Position numbers and translations under genes: made by a program. Shown here in pieces: positions 47,263 through 56,316 of a stretch of DNA of 64,000 nucleotides. The stretch comes from Sphaerospermopsis kisseleviana NIES-73 (GTDB lineage Bacteria > Cyanobacteriota > Cyanobacteriia > Cyanobacteriales > Nostocaceae): positions 33,004 through 97,003 of the forward strand of contig NZ_AP018314.1 of assembly GCF_002368075.1 (NCBI RefSeq). The letters run 5' to 3'. The notes beneath the pieces were generated by a model. It searched no databases. It was not told where the DNA came from and saw nothing but the letters and a program-made list of their open reading frames with translations. How positions within the stretch are numbered: position 1 is the stretch's first letter; each line of letters starts with the position of its first letter.

Positions 47263-47982
47263 CTATAATTGCCAAAATTGGAAATTATTGCTATGATTAT
47301 CTACAACAACCGCAGCAACAAAATTATCTGCTGGTAGTAATTCTTTTAATTGCCAATTTCCTGAAACTTTTAATTGAGCAGGTTCTGTAGGTGTTAATTC
47401 AATTCCGATTTGTTCTAATTGAATTAAACCATCTCCCGTGGCTTTTAAATAAGCTTCTTTACAAGTCCAGTAACGAAAAAATACTTGTTGTTTTTGTTCA
47501 GGTGTAAGTAATTTAATTACTGCATATTCTTGGGGTAAAAAGAAACGTCGAGCAAGATTTTCTAAATCAGACATTGGGCGAATAAATTCTAAATCTACCC
47601 CAATTAATCTTTGATAACTTACGCCACACAAACCCAAATCTTGCGAATGTGACAAATTAAAAAATATTCCTGAATCAGCAAACTTAGCTGCTAAAATTGG
47701 TTTGCCCCGTTGTTGATAATCAAATTCTACTTGAGACGGTTCTACACCTAAATAACTTCCTAAAATAGTCCGCAGACTACCACGCCCAACAATAAAACGC
47801 TGTCGATGTTCAGAAAAATAAAACCTTTCTGCACGAGCAACTTCATCACTAGATAAAGTTTCTCTGAAAGATTGTATCTGTGATTCAGATTGCTGTAAGT
47901 TTATTTTCCAGATATGCACATCATCAGATAACAATACTAATTTTTTAGGTGCAGGTAGCCAGTTTGAGGGAAAGTTATTCAC
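47263..47982 (-). CDS. 4'-phosphopantetheinyl transferase (Sfp/HetI type)
   Basis: 239 residues. The magnesium/CoA site is GVDLEFIRP (Asp and Glu) and the downstream motif FRYWTCKEAYLKATGDGL carries the W-x-x-KE-A-x-x-K signature. It attaches phosphopantetheine to carrier proteins; cyanobacterial members such as HetI serve fatty-acid, polyketide and heterocyst-glycolipid synthases. No hetM/N or PKS gene is adjacent in this window, so the specific partner is unknown. Confidence 0.92.
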   Translation of the reverse strand: MNNFPSNWLPAPKKLVLLSDDVHIWKINLQQSESQIQSFRETLSSDEVARAERFYFSEHRQRFIVGRGSLRTILGSYLGVEPSQVEFDYQQRGKPILAAKFADSGIFFNLSHSQDLGLCGVSYQRLIGVDLEFIRPMSDLENLARRFFLPQEYAVIKLLTPEQKQQVFFRYWTCKEAYLKATGDGLIQLEQIGIELTPTEPAQLKVSGNWQLKELLPADNFVAAVVVDNHSNNFQFWQL

Positions 47983-48162
47983 AACTAATTCACAACTAAA
48001 AAGTTTGGGTTCTAGATAATTAATTCTTCAAAAAATCAGGGATGTTTGATCAATACTACCTGATAAATCTAAGCACTATATTGATGAAAGAATAGGGTCT
48101 AAAATTCCGCCTTTGAAAGCGAAAATTTTTGGGAGATTTGGGAGATTTATGATAAATAGCCC

Positions 48163-49236
48163 TTATAATAACAGACTCCTGTCTTCTGCCTTCTGCCTCC
48201 TGCCTTCATTAATTCCTATCCATTCTAAAATACGATTCCAAGCCCACCATTGATCAGGATCTTGGGATTGAATTTGACACTTTTTACTACTTATATAACC
48301 TACATGACCACCGTAGGATGTAAGTAACAAATCTATAGCAGGATTTTTGGCACTGGCAACTTTTAAATCATCAACAAGATCGGGATGAAATAAGGGATCA
48401 TCAGCAGCATAAATAATTAAAGTTGGTTTTTGCAACAGAGGTAACAGATGTAAACCACTGCTGGTCTGATAATATTCTTCCACAGAACTAAAACCCAAGC
48501 GGCCAATGACAAGTTCTTCATCAAATCCCCAAATGCTATTTGCTCTTTCTATTGCTGCCGAATCAAAAGAATTATCATGAGTATGATGTAATTTCCAGGC
48601 TAGTTTTTTTAATTCTCCAGCAATGCGGGATTCAACATACTTACCAAAAGGGTGAGTGACTAAATAAGTGAGCGATCGCAACGAATCTAAACTAGGACAA
48701 ATAACTGCTCCTCCAGCAATGTCTATATCTTGTAATTTAAAATCTTGTGCTGCTTTGATTCCCCACAGCGCCAATTGTCCCCCTAGAGAATACCCTGTAA
48801 ACCAGCATTTTGGAGGACAACCCATTGCTACCGCTTGCTGGGCAATTCTGACAAAATCTTCCCCTTCATACAACCCATCAGAAGTTAAAGTTGGGGATAA
48901 TTCTGCCGTTTTACCATGCGCCCGCCAATCAAAGAGAACCACAGCATAACCTTGAGAGTATGCTTTACGTCCCAACAATCTTAAAAACCATTGTTGTTCT
49001 AACTCTCCTGTAATACCATAAGTGCCAATAATTGTGCTGTGGGCATTTTCGGGTATGGCAACCCAACCGAAAATTGGTACATCCTGCCCTCCCGTAAATA
49101 CGACCTGCTGATAAAGTGGTTCTGGGTGTGAAATTGTGCTTTCCCAGTTATTTCCTGCCCATAAAGCAGTGTAAGCAGTCATGGCAGCACCATTTCGCAA
49201 GAAATAGGGCGGACTGTAGGTAGAGTTACACACCAT
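48163..49236 (-). CDS. Alpha/beta-hydrolase, YheT family
   Basis: 357 residues. The start YSPPYFLRNGAAMTAYTALW is typical for YheT-like esterases, followed by FDWRAHGKTAELSPTLTSDG and the nucleophile elbow WFTGYSLGGQLALWG (GxSxGG). Asp in IYAADDPLFHPD and His in TSYGGHVGY complete the triad. Putative esterase; substrate unknown. The last about 12 residues (GRRQKAEDRSLLL) are coded by STRR-like GGCAGAA units, so the original C-terminus has been replaced. Confidence 0.87.
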   Translation of the reverse strand: MVCNSTYSPPYFLRNGAAMTAYTALWAGNNWESTISHPEPLYQQVVFTGGQDVPIFGWVAIPENAHSTIIGTYGITGELEQQWFLRLLGRKAYSQGYAVVLFDWRAHGKTAELSPTLTSDGLYEGEDFVRIAQQAVAMGCPPKCWFTGYSLGGQLALWGIKAAQDFKLQDIDIAGGAVICPSLDSLRSLTYLVTHPFGKYVESRIAGELKKLAWKLHHTHDNSFDSAAIERANSIWGFDEELVIGRLGFSSVEEYYQTSSGLHLLPLLQKPTLIIYAADDPLFHPDLVDDLKVASAKNPAIDLLLTSYGGHVGYISSKKCQIQSQDPDQWWAWNRILEWIGINEGRRQKAEDRSLLL

Positions 49237-49393
49237 ATATTAATTTTCGTGTAAATTAGTATTGTTTTCACAATCTCTAATTTTAATATTTATGTTGGAT
49301 TTTAAATCTTTTTTTACAATCGAAAAAGTAATCTTTGTATCTCTCAAAGGTTCTTAATTTATCCTTAAATAAAGTAGTCATAATTTTTTAATA

Positions 49394-50137
49394 ATGCCCA
49401 GGATTCTTGTCATAGATGATGACCCAGCGATTTCAGAACTTGTTGCCGTCAACTTGGAAATGGCTGGCTACGATGTTAGTCAAGCTGAAGATGGCATCAA
49501 AGGTCAGGCGCTGGCGCTCCAGTTACAACCCGACTTGATCATGCTTGATCTGATGTTGCCCAAAGTAGACGGTTTTACCATTTGCCAGCGTTTACGTCGG
49601 GATGATCGCACATCTGAAATTCCGGTTTTAATGCTGACAGCATTAAACCAAACTCAATATAAAGTTGAGGGTTTCAATGCTGGCGCAGATGACTACTTGA
49701 CCAAACCTTTTGAAGTAGAAGAAATGCTGGCACGAGTGCGGGCTTTGTTACGACGTACTGACCGCATTCCCCAAGCCGCAAAACACAGTGAAATTCTTAA
49801 CTATGGTTCTCTTACCCTCGTTCCAGAAAGATTTGAGGCCATTTGGTTTGGTGAAACTGTAAAACTGACTCATTTAGAATTTGAGTTGCTTCATTGCTTG
49901 CTTCAGCGTCATGGACAAACAGTTTCTCCCAGTGAAATTCTCCGAGAAGTTTGGGGTTATGACCCTGATGATGACATTGAAACTATTCGGGTGCATATTC
50001 GCCACTTGAGAACTAAACTCGAACCAGATCCTCGCCATCCCTGCTACATTAAGACGGTTTATGGTGCAGGATACTGTCTAGAGTTGCCCAGCGCACCACC
50101 ATCAAGTGAGGGAACTACCGCTACATTAGTTGAGTGA
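49394..50137 (+). CDS. rpaA: OmpR-type response regulator RpaA
   Basis: 247 residues. Receiver domain: acidic pair in [11 protein letters not shown], phospho-acceptor Asp in [14 protein letters not shown], Lys in [15 protein letters not shown]-terminal winged helix: [52 protein letters not shown]. Whole-length similarity to RpaA (the regulator downstream of the KaiABC clock and SasA, and of phycobilisome coupling) is very high by memory; RpaB has a different start. The leader 49237-49393 is A/T rich with no assigned operator. Confidence 0.9.
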   Translation: MPRILVIDDDPAISELVAVNLEMAGYDVSQAEDGIKGQALALQLQPDLIMLDLMLPKVDGFTICQRLRRDDRTSEIPVLMLTALNQTQYKVEGFNAGADDYLTKPFEVEEMLARVRALLRRTDRIPQAAKHSEILNYGSLTLVPERFEAIWFGETVKLTHLEFELLHCLLQRHGQTVSPSEILREVWGYDPDDDIETIRVHIRHLRTKLEPDPRHPCYIKTVYGAGYCLELPSAPPSSEGTTATLVE

Positions 50138-50138
50138 T

Positions 50139-50217
50139 ATGGGAACTGGGGACTGGGGACTGGGGACTGGGGACTGGGGATTGGGGACTGGGGACTGGGG
50201 ACTGGGGACTGGGGATA
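50139..50217. repeat. STRR array GGGGACT, about 11 copies
   Basis: Heptamer array starting at the rpaA stop codon, with one GGGGATT variant. Confidence 0.95.
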
Positions 50218-50221
50218 GTTA

Positions 50222-50345
50222 ATTTTGACACTCTCCGGGCTGAAGCCACGGAGATTCTTGGTTCAACGAGTCCACTTAGATTAGATCCCTTGCGGTGTCT
50301 AACAAGCGAGGTGGTTCTCTCCCCAAGCAGTGCCTACGGTTTTGG
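50222..50345 (-). mobile_element. IS200/IS605-type end (omega-RNA-like), copy C
   Basis: Read on the minus strand the segment ends CGTTGAACCAAGAATCTCCG, TGGCTTCAGCCCGGAGAGTG, TCAA: a hairpin with arms CTCCG/CGGAG and GGC/GCC, as at the ends of copies A and B. A tnpB N-terminal relic starts right at its other edge but on the plus strand, so this is a rearranged remnant. Confidence 0.55.
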
Positions 50346-50456
50346 ATGGACAATCAAAATGTTAAACCCTACGACCTGAATAAGTATACTGCTGTATTAG
50401 CGTCGGAATTTGATTTTGCTGAGAAATTAAATTCAATGGCTACTTCAAAAATCTAG
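50340..50456 (+). pseudogene. TnpB N-terminal relic
   Basis: The frame from 50340 reads [38 protein letters not shown] and stops at 50454-50456. Cyanobacterial IS605 TnpB proteins have [17 protein letters not shown] followed by LNSMARQASAERAWSAI at about residues 35-75. Only about 36 residues remain; the RuvC domain is gone. The rest of the gap to 50528 shows nothing. Confidence 0.6.
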
Positions 50457-50528
50457 GCTTGTTGGTGCAATATTCAACATTGTTTAGTAAATAATCAATC
50501 AGGACAATGCTTTCCATCTCCCCACACC

Positions 50529-51056
50529 CTACTTAACTGGTTGCAGTTTTGTCACCTTGAGTTTAAAGTTACCAACCCCAGTTTCTCCAAAAGACCGGAC
50601 ACGAACAATATAATTTCCTGTTTCGGCGATGCGGGTAAACAGGAGAGAATTACTTGTACCATCAGGTCCATCATCATTTTCTGCCACCGTTGAACCATCA
50701 GGACCTAAAAGAGTAATAATAGTGTCAAAGTTTTCAGATGACAAATCAATTGCTAAATTATCACCTTTATTTAATTTGACTGTATAATCACGCGCAAACC
50801 CCCCTTGACCTGTGGGAATGTCTGTAGCTTTTAATGTATCAGCAATTTCTGAACTACTATTTAAGGGAATGGGTTTATATAAATTATTTGTATTTGTATT
50901 TGTATTTGTATTTGTATTTGCATTATTCGTATTTTGAGCAAATACTGTATTTATACTGATTAAAATTGTCAGTATACTTACAGGAAAGATAATTATTTTT
51001 TTTAAACCCACTGCAAAACCTTTGTTCATAAATGAAAACATTTTTCCCTCAAACAC
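50529..51056 (-). CDS. Secreted PPC-domain protein
   Basis: 175 residues. A signal peptide (LKKIIIFPVSILTILISINT, cleaved near VFAQ) leads to an Asn-Thr repeat NTNTNTNTNTN coded by a 6-bp tandem repeat at about 50883-50920, then a bacterial pre-peptidase C-terminal (PPC) beta-sandwich: DNLAIDLSSENFDTIITLLG, DGTSNSLLFTRIAETGNYIV, RSFGETGVGNFKLKVTKLQ. PPC domains usually accompany secreted proteases, but none is fused here. Probably periplasmic or extracellular; function unknown. Three in-frame ATGs at the start are possible. Confidence 0.85.
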   Translation of the reverse strand: MFEGKMFSFMNKGFAVGLKKIIIFPVSILTILISINTVFAQNTNNANTNTNTNTNTNNLYKPIPLNSSSEIADTLKATDIPTGQGGFARDYTVKLNKGDNLAIDLSSENFDTIITLLGPDGSTVAENDDGPDGTSNSLLFTRIAETGNYIVRVRSFGETGVGNFKLKVTKLQPVK

Positions 51057-51109
51057 AGGGTATAATTTTGTTAATTATAGATTTATCACCCACAAGTTGC
51101 CCATTAACT

Positions 51110-51775
51110 CTAGGCTGATCTATCTTTACCCGTTGTGGCTACAGCAGCTACCCCCAATACAGAAATATCACCTTGATTAAGTGTATATACAGCAGATTTG
51201 ACGGTTGCGCCAGTAGTATAAATATCATCCACTAACAGCACGGGTGCATCTGGACGAATACGGCTAAAATCCGATCCTATAGCAAAAGCATCTGCTAAAT
51301 TTTGTTCTCTCTCTGCACCGGATACGCTAAATTGTGCTTTTGTATCTTTAACTCTGGCTAACCCATTTGATTTTAATTTTAACCCAGTGATCTGACAAAA
51401 TCCTTGGGCGATTATTTCAGCTTGATTAAAACCCCTTTCTTTGAGCTTTTTTGGGTGAAGTGGTATGGGTACAATTACAGGTTTTTGATTTTTTAATGTA
51501 CAATTTAATATCCATGATTCTCCTAGATACTGACCCAATAACCGCCCCATTTCTGGCTGGTTTTCATATTTCATGACGGCGATCGCCCTTTTTAATGTTC
51601 CTCCATAACTCCCCCAACTAAACACGGGTAAAGGTTCTTTCCATAAGACATTGGGGTTTTGCAGATGGCAGCTTTGTAATTGTTTATTACAATATTGACA
51701 AAGTTGCTGTTTTGTGCTTCGCTGGCAGATAGGGCAATTGTTCTGTAGGAATAAATTTAGTAAATTTTTAAACAT
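51110..51775 (-). CDS. comF: ComF-family phosphoribosyltransferase-like protein
   Basis: 221 residues from the ATG at 51775. N-terminal zinc ribbon CPICQRSTKQQLCQYCNKQL, then the PRPP-binding motif VLLVDDIYTTGATVKSA (about residues 175-195) and the ComF hallmark PVIVPIPLHPKKLKERGFNQ. ComF is needed for natural transformation, moving single-stranded DNA inward. An upstream ATG at 51802 would add nine residues (MTHQQLAIT) from a repeat-like leader and is less likely. Confidence 0.9.
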   Translation of the reverse strand: MFKNLLNLFLQNNCPICQRSTKQQLCQYCNKQLQSCHLQNPNVLWKEPLPVFSWGSYGGTLKRAIAVMKYENQPEMGRLLGQYLGESWILNCTLKNQKPVIVPIPLHPKKLKERGFNQAEIIAQGFCQITGLKLKSNGLARVKDTKAQFSVSGAEREQNLADAFAIGSDFSRIRPDAPVLLVDDIYTTGATVKSAVYTLNQGDISVLGVAAVATTGKDRSA

Positions 51776-51825
51776 AGTAATTGCTAATTGCTGATGGGTC
51801 ATTAGTTATTTTTCCCAGTCACCAG

Positions 51826-52308
51826 TCACCTCAAGTATTTCACATACACGCGATCGCATCTTTTTGTTTCCACTCCTGTCGCGGGGATATATCCATTATT
51901 CTCATAAAGCTGGACTGCTTCTTTTAAAACGCTGGCTGTTTCTATCCAAATTTGTTCAAATCCGCGTTTTTCTATAGTTAATTCTAGCTGCTGTAATAAA
52001 TATTTTCCTAAACCTAAACCACGAATTTCTGGTAAAAGATACATTTTTCTGATTTCTACAGCCTGTTCTCCCCGTTTTATGGGATAATATGCCCCTGTAC
52101 CTACTATTTTGTTTTGGTGTTCAATTACCCAAAATTCACCACCAACAGCTAAGTAATATTCCTCAATTTCTAAAACGTCTCTATCTGCACCGTCTGCTTC
52201 CCAACCTAAGCCATATTCTGCTAAGACTGTACTAATTACGTTTGCTGCTGCTGTGCAATCGCTCTTTTGCCAGTCACGAATGATAAAGTTTTGGTACAAT
52301 AGTTTCAT
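51826..52308 (-). CDS. GNAT-family N-acetyltransferase
   Basis: 160 residues from ATG at 52308 (MKLLYQNFIIRDWQKSDCTA). The acetyl-CoA site is MYLLPEIRGLGLGKYLLQQL (R-x-x-G-x-G/A), followed by IWIETASVLKEAVQLYENNG. Substrate unknown. A further upstream start at 52359 would include part of a dispersed repeat (CGCAAAGTACGCAAAG) and is rejected. It lies 24 bp of STRR away from comF's leader and may share a transcript. Confidence 0.87.
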   Translation of the reverse strand: MKLLYQNFIIRDWQKSDCTAAANVISTVLAEYGLGWEADGADRDVLEIEEYYLAVGGEFWVIEHQNKIVGTGAYYPIKRGEQAVEIRKMYLLPEIRGLGLGKYLLQQLELTIEKRGFEQIWIETASVLKEAVQLYENNGYIPATGVETKRCDRVYVKYLR

Positions 52309-52558
52309 GTTGATTAGGGAATTAAGAGGAACGAACCGCAAAGTACGCAAAGTACACAAAGGAAGGATGTTTTCGAGAGATTTTTTGTGTCAGAGGTTGG
52401 ATTTAAAATCTAAGTTAAATATTAAGGTAAGTTGTTAGTATTAATTATCAGAATCAATCTAAAATCCAAAATCTAAAGTTACTAAACAGTTGCAAATATT
52501 GAAAAATAATTGATACACTTGTTCCTTTATACCAGTTTACAGTGAAGCAGCGCCCATA

Positions 52559-55500
52559 ATGGTGCATATCAAGCGGGTCGAACTTACTAATTTTAAGTCT
52601 TTCGGTGGTACAACTTCTGTCCCTTTACTACCGGGTTGTACTGTCATTTCTGGTCCTAACGGATCGGGAAAGTCAAATATTCTGGATGCGTTGCTGTTCT
52701 GCTTAGGACTATCCAGTTCTAAGGGAATGCGTGCTGATAAGTTGCCAGATTTGGTTAATAATAATCAAGTCGCTAAAGGACGTAATGCTATTGAGGCTAT
52801 TGTAACTGTTACTTTTGATATTTCTGATATTGTCTCACGCAAAGACGCAAAGGCGCAAAGTGAGGAAGATCAGGAAGTTGAGAAAGTTAGGGAAGTAGAG
52901 GAAGCGGAAAATAATTCCCAGTCACCAGTCACCAGTCACCAGTCACCAACTGAGTGGAGTGTTACTCGACGTTTACGGGTTAACTCTCAGGGTGGTTATA
53001 CTTCTAATTATTATATTAATGGGTCTTCTTGTACTTTGACTGAATTACATGAGGAGTTGGAAAATTTAAGAATTTACCCTGAAGGTTATAATGTGGTTTT
53101 GCAGGGTGATGTCACCAGCATTATTTCTATGAATGCTAGGGAACGTCGAGAAATTATTGATGAGTTAGCTGGTGTTGCTGCGTTTGATAGAAAGATTAAT
53201 CAAGCTAAGGGAACTTTAGATGAGGTTAAGGAAAAGGAAGATAGTTGTAAAATTATAGAAGGGGAGTTGACTTTACAACGCGATCGCCTTTATCAAGATA
53301 AGCTAAAAGCTGAAAAGTATCGTCAGTTAAAACAGGAGTTTCAAGAAAAGCAATCTTGGGAATCTGTGTTATCATGGCGTTCTCTCCAAGCACAGCAGGA
53401 AAAGTTAGCAACGGATATTCAAGCTGGTGATGTTGCGTTTACTCAAATTTCTGAAAGTTTAAATACTGTCAATCAAAATATTGATCAACAAAGTACACTT
53501 CTCAATGAATTAAATGCTCATGTAAAATCTTTGGGTGAGGATCAGCTTTTAGCGGTTCAGTCTACTTTTGCAACCAAAGAAGCGGAACGCAAGCAACTTC
53601 AACGACAAAAGGGTGAGTTAGAGTCTCATTTACAGGAAACTGTTAAACGGTTAAACCAAACTCAACAGGAAATTCAAGAGTATCAGATTTCTCTCCAACA
53701 AAATCAACAACAATATAATTCAGCAAGTTTAAATTTAACGTCTTTGCAAAATGAACGCAATCAAGCACGAGAAAGGTTAGAATCATCTCGTCAAGTTGCT
53801 GCGGAAATTGCTACCGCTTCGGAAGTTTGGGTACAACAACAAACAGCTTTAAGTCGGCAAATTGAAACTTTACTGCAAACTATTGAACCTCAAAGAACTG
53901 AGCAAGCACAACTGAGAGAAAGGAATTTTCAGTTACAGGAACTTATTACAGAAGAATCTCAGATTCTTGCTGATTTAGAACCACAATTGGCAGAAAAACA
54001 AGCAGAATGCGAAAAATTAGAAGTTGAGTTTAACGGTTCTAGTCAACCGATTCAAAATTTAGCAGAGAATTTAGCAGCGACAGATCAAGAATTACAAATA
54101 CAACAAGATACCCAAAAACGTTTATTACAAGAACAACGCGATAAACAACGTCAGCTAGATAAACTGGAAGCACAAACCCAAGCACAGCAAGAAGTCCAGG
54201 GAACTCAAGCAAGTAAAATTATTATTCAATCTGGTTTACCAGGTTTATGTGGGTTGGTGGTAGATTTGGGTAAGGTTGACTCTCGCTATCATCTGGCTTT
54301 GGAAACTGCTGCGGGTGCAAGATTAGGTCATATAGTAGTAGAAGATGATCGTGTTGCTGCTGCGGGAATTGAATTATTAAAACAAAAACGTGCGGGAAGA
54401 GCAACTTTTTTACCTTTGAATAAAATAAAAGCTTCTAAGTTTACCCCAGATTTAACACTGCGTTATGTTGATGGTTTTGTTGAATATGCGATGAATCTGG
54501 TAGAGTGCGATAAACGCTATCAAGAAGTTTTTAAGTATGTTTTTGGAAATACAGTAGTTTTCAGAACTTTGGAACAAGCGAGAACTCAAATCGGACTTTA
54601 TCGCATTGTTACCTTAGATGGGGAATTATTAGAAACTAGCGGTGCTATGACTGGTGGGAGTAATACGCAACGCTCAAGTTTAAAATTTGGCACTGGTGAA
54701 CAAAAAGAATCTGAGGAAGTTGTCAATTTAAGGACGCGGTTAGGAGATATTGAAAGAGTTTTAGAACGTTGTGCAGAAGCTATCACTAATTTATCTGCTC
54801 GTAGTAAACAACTAAGTTTGGAGTTAACGGAAGCAAGACAAGGGCGCAGAGAACAACAATTATATTTAGAACAGTTGAAAAAAGAGGTAAAAACCTTAAA
54901 CGCGCAGTTAGAAAATACCCGCTCTCAACTATCCCAAAATACTGAAAAATTCAATCATGCTCAAACTCGGTTAGAAGTTCTAGATCGGGAATTACCAGAT
55001 CAAGAAAATCAACTGCAACAATTACGACATACCTTAGCTGAGTTGGAAGCATCGCAAACCCCCAGCGAATGGCAGGAAATTCAAGCTACCATTAGAGAAC
55101 AAGAGCAGCAATTACAACAAAAAGAAACTACTGTCAGGGAAGTAGAACAAAGATTGCAAAACCTGGAAAATCAGAAACAGCGTTTACAAGAGAAAATTAC
55201 CGAATCAGAAACGCGAGTTATTGAATATCAAAATGAAAAAACTAATCTTGAAAGTCAACAGTCAACAGTTAACAGTCAACTTGCAGAACTGAATACTCAA
55301 ATTACCGCAACTCAAGCTAGTTTAAAAGAACTTGAGCAGAATTTAGGTGAGGAGAAAAAGAAACGAGATACAGCAGAACAGGAATTAAGAGATTTAATAT
55401 TACGTCAACAAAAATTACAATGGGAAATTGAGAAGCTGCAACAAACCCAAGAAAAACGCAGAGAAGATTTAACCACATTGCAAGCGCAATTGCAAACCTT

Positions 55501-56203
55501 AGCCGCAGAATTACCCAACCCATTACCAGAAGTACCGGATAAAGTAGATTTAGAAGAATTGCAGAAAGAATTACGCAGTTTAGGCAAACGTTTACAGACA
55601 ATGGAACCCGTAAATATGTTAGCTTTGACTGATTATGAAATAGTAGAAGGACGTTTACAAGAACTAACCCAGAAATTAGAAACTTTAGAAGCAGAAAGAA
55701 CAGAATTATTATTAAGAATTGAGAATTTTACCACTTTACGACAAACTGCTTTTAAAGAAGCTTTCGACGCAGTAAACGAGAACTTTCAATCAATTTTTGC
55801 CACCTTATCCGATGGTGACGGTTATTTACAACTTGATAACCCGGAAGATCCCTTTATTAGTGGTTTAAACTTAGTTGCACACCCCAAAGGAAAACCCGTA
55901 CAACGTTTAGCATCCATGTCTGGGGGAGAAAAATCTTTAACAGCACTCAGTTTTATTTTCTCACTGCAACGTTATCGCCCATCCCCATTTTACGCCTTTG
56001 ATGAGGTGGATATGTTTTTGGATGGGGCAAATGTGGAAAGATTAGCGAAAATGATTCAACAACAAGCACAACAAGCGCAGTTTATCGTTGTGAGTCTGCG
56101 TCGTCCGATGATAGAATCAGCACAGAGGACAATAGGGGTGACTCAAGCTAGAGGTGCTTATACTCAGGTTTTGGGGATTAAATTGAAATCATCTGATAAT
56201 TGA
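52559..56203 (+). CDS. smc: Chromosome segregation ATPase SMC
   Basis: 1214 residues. Walker A [20 protein letters not shown] near residue 33; long coiled coils (about 195-510 and 690-1030) around a hinge ([20 protein letters not shown] to [20 protein letters not shown], about 555-700); signature [20 protein letters not shown] and Walker B [13 protein letters not shown] at the C-terminus. It organises chromosomes with ScpA/ScpB. An insertion near residues 94-131 is coded by two repeats: ACGCAAAGACGCAAAGGCGC and a CACCAGT STRR (52917-52948). It interrupts the N-terminal ATPase lobe yet stays in frame. Part of the 3' end is duplicated at 59605-59778. Confidence 0.96.
   Translation: [1214 protein letters not shown]
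52917..52948 (+). repeat. STRR CACCAGT inside the smc gene
   Basis: Four heptamer units in frame, giving [11 protein letters not shown] in the protein. Same unit as the array at 37737-37855. Confidence 0.9.
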
Positions 56204-56316
56204 ATTACCAACAGGAGTTCACAAGATCGATTTCTACGGAGTGCTTTGCTATCGCATTTCAGCTACTTACTCTCTTGTTATTTATTATTTATCAAAATAT
56301 ACCTCATATTAAAGAA

